Source: an uncultured Nocardioides sp. (lineage in GTDB: Bacteria > Actinomycetota > Actinomycetes > Propionibacteriales > Nocardioidaceae). From it: 64,000 nt of DNA. The notes under the pieces were generated by a model. It worked only from the letters and a program-made list of their open reading frames with translations, had not been told where the DNA came from and did not search any database. The position numbers were made by a program, and so were the translations under genes. The number at the start of each line of letters is the position of its first letter. Within the stretch, counting starts at the first letter, position 1. This document shows, piece after piece, positions 47,165-56,403 of the stretch. The stretch lies in NCBI RefSeq assembly GCF_947488515.1, contig NZ_CANKZF010000002.1, positions 1,028,294 to 1,092,293 of the forward strand, given 5' to 3'.

Positions 47165-48433
47165 GTGCGCCAAGACTTGATAAGCGACCCGGAGGCCGTC
47201 GCCGCGCTGGAGCGTGCCGACGCACTCCACACCGCCCTCACCCACATCGTGCTGGAGGGCGGCGACCTGGCCGCGATCGCGGAGGCCGTCGGCGACGCGC
47301 TGGGCTGCGGCGTGGTCTTCACCTCCACCGACGGCCGTGAGCGCGCCGCGCACCTCGACGAGGCGCAGCGGGCCGCGATGACGGACGCCGAGCTGCTCGA
47401 CCCGACCGGTCGCGTGCGGGTGGAGCGGATCGATCCCGGGGGCACGGCCGCGGGCAAGGGGGAGGCGCTGGTACGCCGCGTGGTCGCGGCCGGCGTGGAC
47501 CTCGCGCGGCTGGTCGCGCTGCGCCCCGACGGCAAGATCCACTCCTCCGACGTGCAGGCGCTCGAGCGCGCCGCGATCGTGGCGGCGCTGCTGGTGACGC
47601 GCGTGGAGGCGATCACGGCGGTGGAGAACAAGTACCGCGGCGACTTCCTGCGCGACGTGTTCCTCGACCGGGCCGGCGAGGACGAGTACGTCGCCGAGCA
47701 CGCGCAGGCGTTCGGCTGGCACCTCGACCGCCCGGTGATGGTCGTGGTCGCGGTGCTCGACCCCGACGCGATCGCGTCCCTGGCCCCCGACCCCGAGGAC
47801 CGGCGGGCGTGGCAGGACCGCTTCGCCCACGCGTGGCGACAGGTGTCGGCGACGGTGGACCCGACGATCGCCTCCGTCGCCTTCAGCCGCGAGGTGGTGA
47901 CCCTGGTGCCCGTCGACCCGGCCGGCCCCACCGACGCCCAGGTCGCCGTGGACCGGATCATCGCCGCTGTGCGCGGCGACCGGGGCGGCGGCCGGATCGC
48001 CTTCTCGGCCGGCGTCAGCCGCGTCTCCAACGGGCTCGGCGAGCTGCCCGAGGCGTTCCGCCAGGCCCAGCGTGCGGTCGAGATCGGGCGCCGGGTGCAC
48101 GGCGGGGGATCGGTGACCCGCTTCGACCAGCTCGGTCTCCACCGGCTGCTCGCCCTCGTCCCCGACGGCGCCGAGCTGACGTCGTTCGCCGCCGACGTCC
48201 TCGGCCCGCTCTCCGAGCGCACGCCCGAGGCCGCCGACCTCCGCGAGACGCTCCAGGTGCTGCTCGACACGAACTTCAACGTGGCCGAGGCGGCCCGCGC
48301 CCAGTTCTTCCACTACAACACGATGCGCTACCGCGTCGGCAAGCTGCAGCGGATCCTCGGCCCCGTCGCCACCGACCCCCACCTGCGCCTCGACGTCGCG
48401 GTCGCGCTCCGGGCGCTGGAGATCGTGGGCTAG
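47165..48433 (+). CDS. PucR/CdaR-family transcriptional regulator
   Basis: 422 residues from GTG 47165, with AAGGGG 7 nt upstream. An N-terminal GAF-like sensor part (VGDALGCGVVFTSTDGRERA) is followed by a central GGDEF-like fold lacking GGDEF residues (FSAGVSRVSNGLGELPEAFR) and the C-terminal PucR HTH, LRETLQVLLDTNFNVAEAAR then HYNTMRYRVGKLQRILG. PucR regulators control purine/allantoin catabolism in Gram-positive bacteria. It is divergent from allH-fdrA-allG and upstream of the nucleobase permease and molybdenum hydroxylase, so it is the probable switch for both sides. Confidence 0.87.
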   Translation: MRQDLISDPEAVAALERADALHTALTHIVLEGGDLAAIAEAVGDALGCGVVFTSTDGRERAAHLDEAQRAAMTDAELLDPTGRVRVERIDPGGTAAGKGEALVRRVVAAGVDLARLVALRPDGKIHSSDVQALERAAIVAALLVTRVEAITAVENKYRGDFLRDVFLDRAGEDEYVAEHAQAFGWHLDRPVMVVVAVLDPDAIASLAPDPEDRRAWQDRFAHAWRQVSATVDPTIASVAFSREVVTLVPVDPAGPTDAQVAVDRIIAAVRGDRGGGRIAFSAGVSRVSNGLGELPEAFRQAQRAVEIGRRVHGGGSVTRFDQLGLHRLLALVPDGAELTSFAADVLGPLSERTPEAADLRETLQVLLDTNFNVAEAARAQFFHYNTMRYRVGKLQRILGPVATDPHLRLDVAVALRALEIVG

Positions 48434-48461
48434 GGCGGCCTCCTCGACCAGCTGGCCCGGG

Positions 48462-48914
48462 TCAGAGCGCCTTCTCGTAGAACACCCGCGTGACGCCGTC
48501 GTCGGTGGCGTCGTGGGTCCGGACGTAGCCGATGCGCTCGTAGAGCGCCTGGTTCTCGACCATCGTCACGTGGGTGAAGAGGCGGACGCGCGTGCAGCCG
48601 CGGGCGGTGGCGCGGGCCTCGGCCAGCTCGAGCAGGGCACGGCCGACGCCGCGCCCGTGGTGGGAGGGGAGGACGGCGACGTTCTCGAGGACCAGCACGT
48701 CCGGCCCGTCGGCCGCGAGCACGACGAAGCCGACCGGGGACCCGTCCAGCCTGGCGAGCCACACCTCGCACTCCTCGACGGCGGCGGCGTAGTCGGCGTC
48801 CAGCGGACCCGGGCGCTGCCCGCCCATCCGCGGCAGGTAGGGCGAGTACGCCGCCGACGCGATGCGCTGCAGTGCAGGCGCGTCGGCGGCGTCAGCCCGA
48901 CGGAGCTCGGTCAC
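48462..48914 (-). CDS. GNAT-family N-acetyltransferase
   Basis: 150 residues from GTG 48914 (VTELRRADAADAPALQRI). Core motifs: VLENVAVLPSHHGRGVGRAL (acetyl-CoA loop R/QxxGxG/A) and LFTHVTMVENQALYERIGYV (beta5, Asn and Tyr). This looks like a single-domain small-molecule acetyltransferase; substrate unknown. An ATG further upstream would add a tail without family similarity. It lies between the regulator and the permease on the opposite strand, probably unrelated to them. Confidence 0.85.
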   Translation of the reverse strand: MTELRRADAADAPALQRIASAAYSPYLPRMGGQRPGPLDADYAAAVEECEVWLARLDGSPVGFVVLAADGPDVLVLENVAVLPSHHGRGVGRALLELAEARATARGCTRVRLFTHVTMVENQALYERIGYVRTHDATDDGVTRVFYEKAL

Positions 48915-49146
48915 CCTGCGATTGTGGCAGCGCCCCGGCCCGGGAGGGCGCACGGCGAACGGCTGCGCGGCCTCGGCGGTGAGAGGCAGACCCATGCAGG
49001 CAGGGTAGACAGCCGACCGACCCGCCCGAGAACTTGTCAGCGACTCCGGCGTTCCTTCGGCAGATGTCGCCAGTGAGGGTGTGAGATGGACCGCACTAGT
49101 TTGTGGCTTCTCGGGTAACCACCCCGTCGAATCTGGAGGCCTGCAC

Positions 49147-50571
49147 ATGTCGATGTTCAAGTGGGAAGTAGTCGATCCCGCACCGGGGCAAGCAGTGCTG
49201 CCGATGCAGCGCCTGCCGTGGGGCAAGACGATCGGTCTCGGTGCCCAGCACGTGGTCGCCATGTTCGGCGCCACCTTCGTCTTCCCCCTGGTGATGGGGC
49301 TCGACCCCAACCTCGCCATCCTGTTCTCGGGCTTCTGCACCATCCTGTTCCTGCTGATCGTGCAGAACCGGGTGCCCAGCTACCTCGGCACGAGCGCGTC
49401 GTTCGTGGCGTCGGTCGCGGCGATCCGCGCGCTCGACGAGGGCAACGACTCGTCGTACGTCACCGGCGCGATCCTCGTCGGCGGTCTCGTCCTCGCCGCC
49501 GTCGGTGTGCTCGTGCACTTCGCCGGCGCCCAGCTGATCCACCGCATCCTGCCGCCCGCGGTCACCGGTGCGGTCGTCATGCTGATCGGCTTCAACCTCG
49601 CCCCCGTCGTGGCCGGCATCTACTGGCCCCAGGACCAGTGGATCGCCCTGCTGACGGCGGCCTTCATGGTCTTCGCGGCCGTGGTGCTCCCCGGCTTCTG
49701 GTCGCGCATCGCGGTCCTCCTCGCCCTGATCTTCGGCTACGTGCTGTCCTGGCTCGCCGACCTCGTCCTCGGTCCCATCACCTCCGTCCTCGGCGGCGCC
49801 ACCGAGGCGACCGAGCACGACCGCGTCTCGTGGGCCGGCGTCGAGGCCGCCAACTGGATCGGCCTGCCGAGCGGCACCCTCGCCGACGGCGTCTCGGTCG
49901 TCCACGGCCCGTCGTTCTCGCTCACCGCGATCCTGCTCGTCCTGCCCGGCGTCATCGCGCTCGTCGCGGAGAACACCGGCCACGTCAAGGCCGTCGCCGA
50001 GATGACCGGCGAGGACCTCGACCCCTACATGGGCCGCGCGATCGGTGCCGACGGCATCGCGACCGCCTTCTCCAGCGCGTTCGGTGGCTCCCCGACCACG
50101 ACGTACGCCGAGAACATCGGCGTCATGGGCGCGACCCGGGTCTACTCCTCGGCCGCCTACTACGTCGCTGCGCTGGTCGCCATCCTGCTCGGCCTCTGCC
50201 CGAAGTTCGGCGCGGTCGTCAACGCGACGCCCGGCGGCGTCCTGGGGGGCATCACGGTTGTCCTGTACGGGATGATCGGCCTGGTGGGGGCGAAGATCTG
50301 GGTCGAGAACAACATCGACTTCGGCAACCCCGTCAACATGGTCGGCCTCTCCGCCGGCATCATCGCCGGCATCGGCGGCGTGACGCTCACCTTCGGCGAC
50401 GACTTCGAGCTCGGCGGCATCGCCCTCGGCACGATCCTGGTCATCGTCTTCTTCCACATGGTCAAGGGTCGCGGCAGCGACGGCTCCGGCGCCGTCACCC
50501 GCAACCTCAGCCACCCCGACTACGACGAGGGCGTCGACGACGCAGCGTCCGGAGGCAACCACAAGCGATGA
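49147..50571 (+). CDS. NCS2-family nucleobase permease (uracil/xanthine type)
   Basis: 474 residues from ATG 49147 with GGAGG upstream. Roughly 12-14 membrane segments. NCS2 signatures: GAQHVVAMFGATFVFPLVMG near the start, LPPAVTGAVVMLIGFNLAP, VIALVAENTGHVKAVAEMTG (with the conserved Glu of segment 8) and FGGSPTTTYAENIGVMGATR (segment 10). The ENTGH and TTTYAENIG forms resemble UraA/PyrP more than urate/xanthine permeases, but specificity is not certain. It heads a run of six genes with overlaps or short gaps leading into the molybdenum hydroxylase, so it probably imports that enzyme's substrate. Confidence 0.9.
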   Translation: MSMFKWEVVDPAPGQAVLPMQRLPWGKTIGLGAQHVVAMFGATFVFPLVMGLDPNLAILFSGFCTILFLLIVQNRVPSYLGTSASFVASVAAIRALDEGNDSSYVTGAILVGGLVLAAVGVLVHFAGAQLIHRILPPAVTGAVVMLIGFNLAPVVAGIYWPQDQWIALLTAAFMVFAAVVLPGFWSRIAVLLALIFGYVLSWLADLVLGPITSVLGGATEATEHDRVSWAGVEAANWIGLPSGTLADGVSVVHGPSFSLTAILLVLPGVIALVAENTGHVKAVAEMTGEDLDPYMGRAIGADGIATAFSSAFGGSPTTTYAENIGVMGATRVYSSAAYYVAALVAILLGLCPKFGAVVNATPGGVLGGITVVLYGMIGLVGAKIWVENNIDFGNPVNMVGLSAGIIAGIGGVTLTFGDDFELGGIALGTILVIVFFHMVKGRGSDGSGAVTRNLSHPDYDEGVDDAASGGNHKR

Positions 50572-51434
50572 AGCCCGCACCCTTCGCCTTCCTGCGACCG
50601 TCCACCCTCGAGGAAGCCCTCGCGGCGCTCGCGGGGGAGCAGGGGGCGAAGGTGCTGGCCGGCGGTCAGTCGCTCGTCCCGCTGCTCTCCATGCGGCTGG
50701 CCGCTCCCTCGATGCTCATCGACATCAACGCCCTGCCCGACCTCGGCCACGTCCGCGTGGCCGAGGACGGGGTCAGGGTGGGGGCCCTGGCCCGCCACGC
50801 CGAGGTGCTCGCCTCGGCCGAGGCCGCGCAGGCCCAGCCCCTGCTGGGCATGGCGCTGAGCCACGTCGCACACCCGACCATCCGCAACCGCGGCACCACC
50901 GTCGGCTCGATCGTGCACGCCGACGCCGCGGCAGAGATGCCGATGGTGCTGCGACTGCTGGAGGGATCGGTCGACGTCGTGTCGGTGCGCGGTCGTCGTA
51001 CGATCCCGGCAGCGGAGCTGTTCGCCGGCCCGCTCGAGTCGACGCTCGCCCACGACGAGATCGCGGTCGAGGCGTTCTTCCCGGGCCTCGCGCCCGGTGC
51101 CGGCGTCGCCTTCCAGGAGATCGCCCGGCGCCACGGCGACTACGCCCTCGTCGGCGTCGCCGCGCACGTCGAGACGGACGGCGAGGCCGTCACCCGCGCC
51201 CGGGTGGGCTTCGTGTCGGTGAGCGACGTCCCCGTCGTCGTCGACGTCACCGCCGCGGTCCAGGACCCGGGTGGCGACCCCGCCGCCACGGCCCTGGCCG
51301 AGCTCGACCCCGCCGAGGACATCCATGCCACCGCCGCCTACCGGACCCACCTCGTGAAGGTGCTGGCGCCGCGCGTCCTGGCGGCAGCGACCGACCACGC
51401 CCGTTCGCGGGCAGGAGAGGCGATCCGCCCGTGA
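50568..51434 (+). CDS. Molybdenum hydroxylase FAD subunit (CoxM/XdhB type)
   Basis: 288 residues, overlapping the permease by 4 nt, with GGAGG upstream. The FAD-binding motifs VLAGGQSLVPLLSMRLAAPS (about 32-51) and HPTIRNRGTTVGSIVHADAA are those of the medium subunit of CO-dehydrogenase/xanthine-dehydrogenase enzymes. FQEIARRHGDYALVGVAAHV begins the C-terminal CODH domain. It carries electrons from the Fe-S subunit to FAD and on to the acceptor. The next two genes supply the other subunits. Confidence 0.92.
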   Translation: MKPAPFAFLRPSTLEEALAALAGEQGAKVLAGGQSLVPLLSMRLAAPSMLIDINALPDLGHVRVAEDGVRVGALARHAEVLASAEAAQAQPLLGMALSHVAHPTIRNRGTTVGSIVHADAAAEMPMVLRLLEGSVDVVSVRGRRTIPAAELFAGPLESTLAHDEIAVEAFFPGLAPGAGVAFQEIARRHGDYALVGVAAHVETDGEAVTRARVGFVSVSDVPVVVDVTAAVQDPGGDPAATALAELDPAEDIHATAAYRTHLVKVLAPRVLAAATDHARSRAGEAIRP

Positions 51435-51946
51435 CCACCGAACAGCTCCACGACGTCCGCCTGCACGTCAACGGCTCCGTCCACGAGGTGCGGGTGCCTG
51501 CCCGGCGCCTGCTGTCCGACGCGCTGCGCCACGACTGCGGGCTGACCGGCACGCACGTCGGCTGCGAGCACGGCGTGTGCGGCGCGTGCACCGTCCTGGT
51601 CGACGGCACGCCGATGCGCTCGTGCCTGATGCTCACCGTCTCCGCCGTCGACGCCGAGATCACCACGGTCGAGGGGCTGACCGAGGACGACGGGTCCGCC
51701 CAGGGTCGGTTGAGCCCGGTGCAGCAGGCGTTCTCCGACTGCCACGGCCTGCAGTGCGGCTTCTGCACGCCAGGCTTCCTCACCACCATCACGGCCGGCC
51801 TGCGCGAGACGCCCGACCCCACCGAGGACGAGGCCCGCGAGATGATCGCCGGCAACCTCTGCCGCTGCACCGGCTACCAGAACATCGTGAAGTCGGTGCT
51901 CCGCGCCAGCGAGATCACGGCCGAGCGCGAGCGGGGTGAGGCATGA
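51431..51946 (+). CDS. Molybdenum hydroxylase 2Fe-2S subunit (CoxS/XdhC type)
   Basis: 171 residues from GTG 51431. The plant-ferredoxin-type cluster is GCEHGVCGACTVLVDG with a fourth Cys in MRSC; the second, all-helical cluster domain has LQCGFCTPGFL and NLCRCTGYQNIV. All eight Cys of the two 2Fe-2S clusters are present. It is the electron-transfer subunit between the molybdenum centre and FAD. Overlaps on both sides show co-translation. Confidence 0.94.
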   Translation: MTTEQLHDVRLHVNGSVHEVRVPARRLLSDALRHDCGLTGTHVGCEHGVCGACTVLVDGTPMRSCLMLTVSAVDAEITTVEGLTEDDGSAQGRLSPVQQAFSDCHGLQCGFCTPGFLTTITAGLRETPDPTEDEAREMIAGNLCRCTGYQNIVKSVLRASEITAERERGEA

Positions 51947-54357
51947 CCACGAAGATGTTCGGCGCCAAGGTGGCGCGCGTGGAGGACCAGCGCTTCCTGC
52001 GCGGCCAGGGCCGCTACGTCGACGACCTCCTCACCGACGACCCGCGCCTGCTGCACTCCGCGGTGCTGCGCTCGCCGCACGCCCACGCGCGCATCGTCGA
52101 CATCGACGTCTCCGACGTGCTCGACGTCGAGGGCGTCGTCGCCGTGTGGACGTGGGACGACCTCACCGGTCCGATGGCCGAGCCGCTGCCGCTGCTCATC
52201 CCGCACCCGAGCCTCACCCACGGCCGCACCCAGTACGCGCTGGCCAAGGACGAGGTCAACTACGTCGGCGAGGCGATCGCCTTCGTCGTCGCCGTCGACC
52301 GCTACGTCGCCGAGGACGCCGTGGCACGGATCCGCGTCGACTACGAGTTCCTCAAGCCGGTCGTCGGCATCGCGGCCGCTCGTGCGGCGGCGACGGCCGT
52401 GCACGACGACGTGCCCGACAACGTCGGCGCCCGCATGGAGCAGGAGAACGGCGACGCCCGCGCGGCCATCGCCACGGCGCCGCACACGCTGACCCTCGAC
52501 CTCGACGTCGAGCGCTCCGCCTGTACGCCGATGGAGGGGCGCGGCACGGTGGCCAGGTGGGATCCCGACACGTCCCGCCTGACGGTGTGGTCCTCGACCC
52601 AGACGTCGACCGGCGTGCGCGGCTGCGTGGCCGCCAAGCTCGGCCTCGACCTCGCCAAGGTCGACGTGGTCACCCCCGACGTCGGCGGCGGCTTCGGCGT
52701 GAAGATCAACCACCCGTGGCCCGAGGAGCTCCTCGTCCCGCTGGCGGCCATGACGCTCGGGCGGCCGGTGAAGTTCACCGAGGACCGGCGCGAGCACTTC
52801 ATCTCATCGGCGCACGAGCGCGCCCAGCAGCACCACGTCGAGGTCGGCTTCGACGACGACGGCCGGCTGCTCGGGCTCAACGTCGAGTTCTGGCACGACC
52901 ACGGCGCCTACACGCCCTACGGCCTCATCGTCCCGATCATCACCTCGACCCAGCTGCTCGGCCCCTACAAGCCGGCGAACTACCGCGTGGTCTTCGAGTC
53001 GCTCTACACCAACACCGTCATCGTCACGCCCTACCGCGGCGCCGGACGGCCGCAGGGCTGCTTCGTCATGGAGCGCACGATGGACGCGATCGCGGCCTAC
53101 CTCGGCAAGGACCGCACCGAGGTGCGGGCGACCAACTTCATCCAGCCCGACGAGTTCCCCTACGAGCACGGCCTGGTCTTCCAGGACGGTCGCGAGCTGA
53201 CCTACGACTCCGGCGACTACCCGGCCTCGCTGGTCAAGCTCAAGGAGCTCGTCGGCTGGGACGAGTTCGAGGACTTCCGCGCCGAGATGGCCGCCCAGGG
53301 CCGCAAGGTCGGCATCGGCCTCGCGTGCTACGTGGAGGGCACCGGCGTCGGCCCCTACGAGGGCGCCCACGTGCACGTCGAGACCTCCGGCAAGGTCAAG
53401 GTCGCAACCGGCCTCACCACGCAGGGCCAGGGCCACCAGACGGCGTTCGCCCAGATCGTCGCCGACACCCTCGGGGTGCGGTTCGAGGACGTCGAGATCA
53501 CCACCGGCGACACCCGCAAGATGCCCTACGCCGTGGGCACGTTCGCCTCGCGCGCGGCCGTGATGAGCGGGTCGGCCATCCACCTCGCCGCCCTGCGCGC
53601 GAAGGAGAAGGCGCTGCGGATCGCGGCCGAGGCCCTGGAGGCGTCCGAGGACGACCTCGAGATCGCCGACGGGGTCGTGACGGTGCGCGGCACCGACGCG
53701 TCCATCGACCTCGGCACCGTGGCCGTCCTGTCCAACCCGCTGCGCTACGCCTTCGACGAGGCGTCCAAGGCCGCCACCCAGTTCTCCGTCGGCGACCCCG
53801 GGAAGCCGCCGGTGGCCGAGGACGACGAGCCGGGCCTGGAGGGCAAGGACTTCTACTCCCCGCCGCGCTCCACCTTCGCCAACGGCATGCACGCCGTGAT
53901 CGTGGAGACCGACCCGGACACCGCGGAGATCAAGATCCTCAAGTACGCCGTCGTGCACGACTGCGGCAACCTCATCAACCCGATGATCGTGGAGGGCCAG
54001 ATCCACGGCGGCGTCGCGCAGGGCGTGGGCGGTGCGCTCTACGAGCGGATGGCCTACGACGAGTCGGGCCAGCTGCTGAACGCCTCGTTCATGGACTTCC
54101 TGATGCCCTACGCCACCGAGGTCCCGACGCGCATCGACATCGACCACCTCGAGACGCCGTCGCCGCTCAACCCGCTCGGCATCAAGGGCGCCGGCGAGGC
54201 CGGCGTCATCCCGTCGGCCGCCGTCTTCGCCGCCGCCATCGAGGACGCCGAGGGCTTCCCGATCATGTCGATGCCCATCTCGCCGTCCGAGCTCTTCGAC
54301 CTGCGCCTCGCGCACGCCGACGAACCCCACCCCACCGAAGCCACCCCCGGTATCTAG
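51943..54357 (+). CDS. Molybdenum hydroxylase large subunit (CoxL form II / XdhA-like)
   Basis: 804 residues. VARVEDQRFLRGQGRYVDDL is the typical start; VTPDVGGGFGVKINHPWPEE, CYVEGTGVGPYEGAHVHVET and TTQGQGHQTAFAQIVADTLG bind molybdopterin cytosine dinucleotide; GIKGAGEAGVIPSA holds the catalytic Glu752. The active-site loop reads PYRGAGRP (363-370), the form II pattern, not the AYRCSFR loop of true CO dehydrogenase. So it is a hydroxylase of an N-heterocycle, aldehyde or purine, not CO dehydrogenase. Neighbours (nucleobase permease, PucR regulator, amidase) favour a purine or other heterocycle. Confidence 0.92.
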   Translation: MTTKMFGAKVARVEDQRFLRGQGRYVDDLLTDDPRLLHSAVLRSPHAHARIVDIDVSDVLDVEGVVAVWTWDDLTGPMAEPLPLLIPHPSLTHGRTQYALAKDEVNYVGEAIAFVVAVDRYVAEDAVARIRVDYEFLKPVVGIAAARAAATAVHDDVPDNVGARMEQENGDARAAIATAPHTLTLDLDVERSACTPMEGRGTVARWDPDTSRLTVWSSTQTSTGVRGCVAAKLGLDLAKVDVVTPDVGGGFGVKINHPWPEELLVPLAAMTLGRPVKFTEDRREHFISSAHERAQQHHVEVGFDDDGRLLGLNVEFWHDHGAYTPYGLIVPIITSTQLLGPYKPANYRVVFESLYTNTVIVTPYRGAGRPQGCFVMERTMDAIAAYLGKDRTEVRATNFIQPDEFPYEHGLVFQDGRELTYDSGDYPASLVKLKELVGWDEFEDFRAEMAAQGRKVGIGLACYVEGTGVGPYEGAHVHVETSGKVKVATGLTTQGQGHQTAFAQIVADTLGVRFEDVEITTGDTRKMPYAVGTFASRAAVMSGSAIHLAALRAKEKALRIAAEALEASEDDLEIADGVVTVRGTDASIDLGTVAVLSNPLRYAFDEASKAATQFSVGDPGKPPVAEDDEPGLEGKDFYSPPRSTFANGMHAVIVETDPDTAEIKILKYAVVHDCGNLINPMIVEGQIHGGVAQGVGGALYERMAYDESGQLLNASFMDFLMPYATEVPTRIDIDHLETPSPLNPLGIKGAGEAGVIPSAAVFAAAIEDAEGFPIMSMPISPSELFDLRLAHADEPHPTEATPGI

Positions 54358-54367
54358 GAGCAATCAC

Positions 54368-55012
54368 ATGAAGTTCACCGGAGAGAACACGCTGGCCGCG
54401 CCCGTCGCGCAGGCGTGGGACGCACTGCTCGACCCGGCCGTGCTCGTGCGCACGATCCCGGGCTGCGAGCGTCTCGAGGCGACCGGTGACAACGCGTACG
54501 CCATGACGGTCACCGCGGGCGTCGCCTCGATCAAGGGCACCTACGCCGGATCCTGCGCGCTCACCGACCTCGTCGAGCACGAGTCGCTGGTGATGAAGCT
54601 CGACGGCGCCGGCGCCCCCGGCACGATCGGAGCCACCGTCAACGTGCGGTTCCTCGACGAGGGCTCCTCCACGAAGGTGTCCTACGACGCCGACGCCGTG
54701 GTGGGCGGGATGATCGGCGGGGTCGGGCAGAGGATGCTCACGAGCGTGTCGCGGCGCATGGCGGGCGAGTTCTTCGGCAACGTCGACGCGGCCATCGCCG
54801 GTGGCCCGGCGGCTCCCGCCGAGGCTGCTGCCGTGGGTGCGCCGACCGCCGCACCCGCTGGTGGCCCGGTCACGGCCGGGCAGGTCTTCACCGCCCCGCC
54901 CGCCGCGTCGGCGGCCGCATCGCGCCAGGACTTCCTCACCGGCGTCGCCGTCGGTGCCGGGCTCGTCGTCCTCGGCGTCGTCGTGGGCGGGATCTTCGGT
55001 CGCCGCCGATGA
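54368..55012 (+). CDS. CoxG-like SRPBCC protein with C-terminal membrane anchor
   Basis: 214 residues. MKFTGENTLAAPVAQAWDAL, TIPGCERLEATGDNAYAMTV and YDADAVVGGMIGGVGQRMLT are CoxG (carbon monoxide dehydrogenase subunit G) signatures within a SRPBCC fold. An Ala/Pro linker and one C-terminal transmembrane segment (about 193-210, GVAVGAGLVVLGVVVGGIFG) follow. CoxG in other bacteria helps recruit the hydroxylase to the membrane, which fits its position right after the large subunit. GGAGCAATCAC precedes the ATG. Confidence 0.9.
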   Translation: MKFTGENTLAAPVAQAWDALLDPAVLVRTIPGCERLEATGDNAYAMTVTAGVASIKGTYAGSCALTDLVEHESLVMKLDGAGAPGTIGATVNVRFLDEGSSTKVSYDADAVVGGMIGGVGQRMLTSVSRRMAGEFFGNVDAAIAGGPAAPAEAAAVGAPTAAPAGGPVTAGQVFTAPPAASAAASRQDFLTGVAVGAGLVVLGVVVGGIFGRRR

Positions 55013-56403
55013 GCGACGTCACGGTCGACTCCACCGCCCGGGCCCAGGCCGCCGCCGTACGGTCCGGGGAGATCTCGGCGACCGAGCTCCTCGAGCTGCA
55101 CCTCGACCGGATCGAGGAGCGCAACCCCGAGCTCAACGCGATCGTGTCCCTCGACGCCGAGCGCGCCCGCGCCTGGGCGGCCGTCGCCGACCAGGCCCAG
55201 GCCTCGGGCGAGGAGGTCGGTCCGCTGCACGGGCTGCCCTTCGCGGTGAAGGACACCCACGCGCTGAAGGGGTGGCGCACGACCTACGGCTCGCCGATCT
55301 TCGCCGACGCCGTCGCCGACCACGACGTCCTCCTCGTCGAGCGGGTCCGCAACGCCGGCGCGGTGTTCGTCGGCAAGACCAACGTGCCGGAGTTCGCGGC
55401 CGGGTCCCACACGTTCAACACCGTCTTCGGCGTCACCCGCAACCCGGTCGACCCGTCACGTTCCGCGGGCGGCTCGAGCGGGGGAGCGGCGTGCGCGCTC
55501 GCGTCCGGGATGGTGCCGCTGGCCGACGGCTCCGACATGGGCGGCTCGCTGCGCAACCCGGCGTCGTTCTGCGGGGTCGTGGGCATGCGGCCCTCGCTCG
55601 GCCGGGTTCCGGAGTGGCCGCTCTACAACCAGTGGGAGAGCACGTCCGTCGGCGGCCCGATGGCCCGCAACGTCGGTGACCTCGCGCTGCTGCTGTCGGT
55701 GCTCGCCGGTCCCGACCCGCGGGCGCCGCTCGCGCTGGGCGACCCCGGCACGTCGTTCGCACCGCCGCTCACGCCCGCGCCGCTCGCCGGGCTGCGGGTG
55801 GCGTGCTCGGTCGACCTCGGCGGCGCGTTCGAGGTCGACCACGAGGTCGCGGACGTCGTACGCGCGACCGCGGCGCGGCTCTCCGACGCGGGCGCGGCGG
55901 TGGCCCAGGCCCACCCCGGCCTGTCCCTGGCCGACGACACGTTCCGCACGCTGCGCGCGTGGCACTTCCAGGCCAAGCTCGGGCCGCTGCTCGCCGAGCA
56001 CCCGACCTCGTTCAAGGCGTCGCTGGAGGCCAACATCCGCGCCGGCGAGCCGCTGACCGGCGCCGACGTGGCCCGCGCCTACACGCAGCGCACCTCGCTG
56101 TCGGAGACGATGCGGCTCTTCTTCGGCGAGCACGACGTGCTGCTGCTGCCGACCTCCCAGGTGCCGCCGTTCCCGGTCGAGCAGGAGTTCCCGGAGACGA
56201 TCAACGGGCAGCAGATGCCCGACTACCTCGCCTGGATGCGCTCGGCCTACTTCATCACCGTCACCGGCTGCCCGGCGATCTCGGTGCCCGCCGGGCGCAC
56301 CGCCGACGGCCTGCCCGTCGGCATCCAGCTGGTCGCCCGGCACGGCGCCGACCGTCAGCTGCTCGAGGTCGCCGCTGCCGTCGAGGAGCTGCTCGCCCAC
56401 TGA
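55009..56403 (+). CDS. Amidase-signature hydrolase
   Basis: 464 residues; start overlaps CoxG by 4 nt. Amidase signature residues: K81 (LPFAVKDTHALKG), the GGSSGG loop with the cis-Ser (S156/S157), and nucleophile S180 in DGSDMGGSLRNPASFCG. Length and order fit the AS family. It should hydrolyse an amide, possibly the hydroxylated ring-opened or carbamoyl product of the preceding enzyme; this link is inferred from operon context. Its last 49 bp overlap the convergent GNAT gene. Confidence 0.9.
   Translation: MSDVTVDSTARAQAAAVRSGEISATELLELHLDRIEERNPELNAIVSLDAERARAWAAVADQAQASGEEVGPLHGLPFAVKDTHALKGWRTTYGSPIFADAVADHDVLLVERVRNAGAVFVGKTNVPEFAAGSHTFNTVFGVTRNPVDPSRSAGGSSGGAACALASGMVPLADGSDMGGSLRNPASFCGVVGMRPSLGRVPEWPLYNQWESTSVGGPMARNVGDLALLLSVLAGPDPRAPLALGDPGTSFAPPLTPAPLAGLRVACSVDLGGAFEVDHEVADVVRATAARLSDAGAAVAQAHPGLSLADDTFRTLRAWHFQAKLGPLLAEHPTSFKASLEANIRAGEPLTGADVARAYTQRTSLSETMRLFFGEHDVLLLPTSQVPPFPVEQEFPETINGQQMPDYLAWMRSAYFITVTGCPAISVPAGRTADGLPVGIQLVARHGADRQLLEVAAAVEELLAH

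Noticed and set aside
47096..48382. Minus-strand extension of the DUF2877 frame across the PucR gene
   Set aside because: The DUF2877 domain begins at the ATG at 47095; the extension is antisense to a complete PucR-type protein.
51943..54357. Annotation as aerobic CO dehydrogenase (CoxL)
   Set aside because: The active-site loop is PYRGAGRP, not the form I AYRCSFR loop; neighbours point to a heterocyclic substrate.
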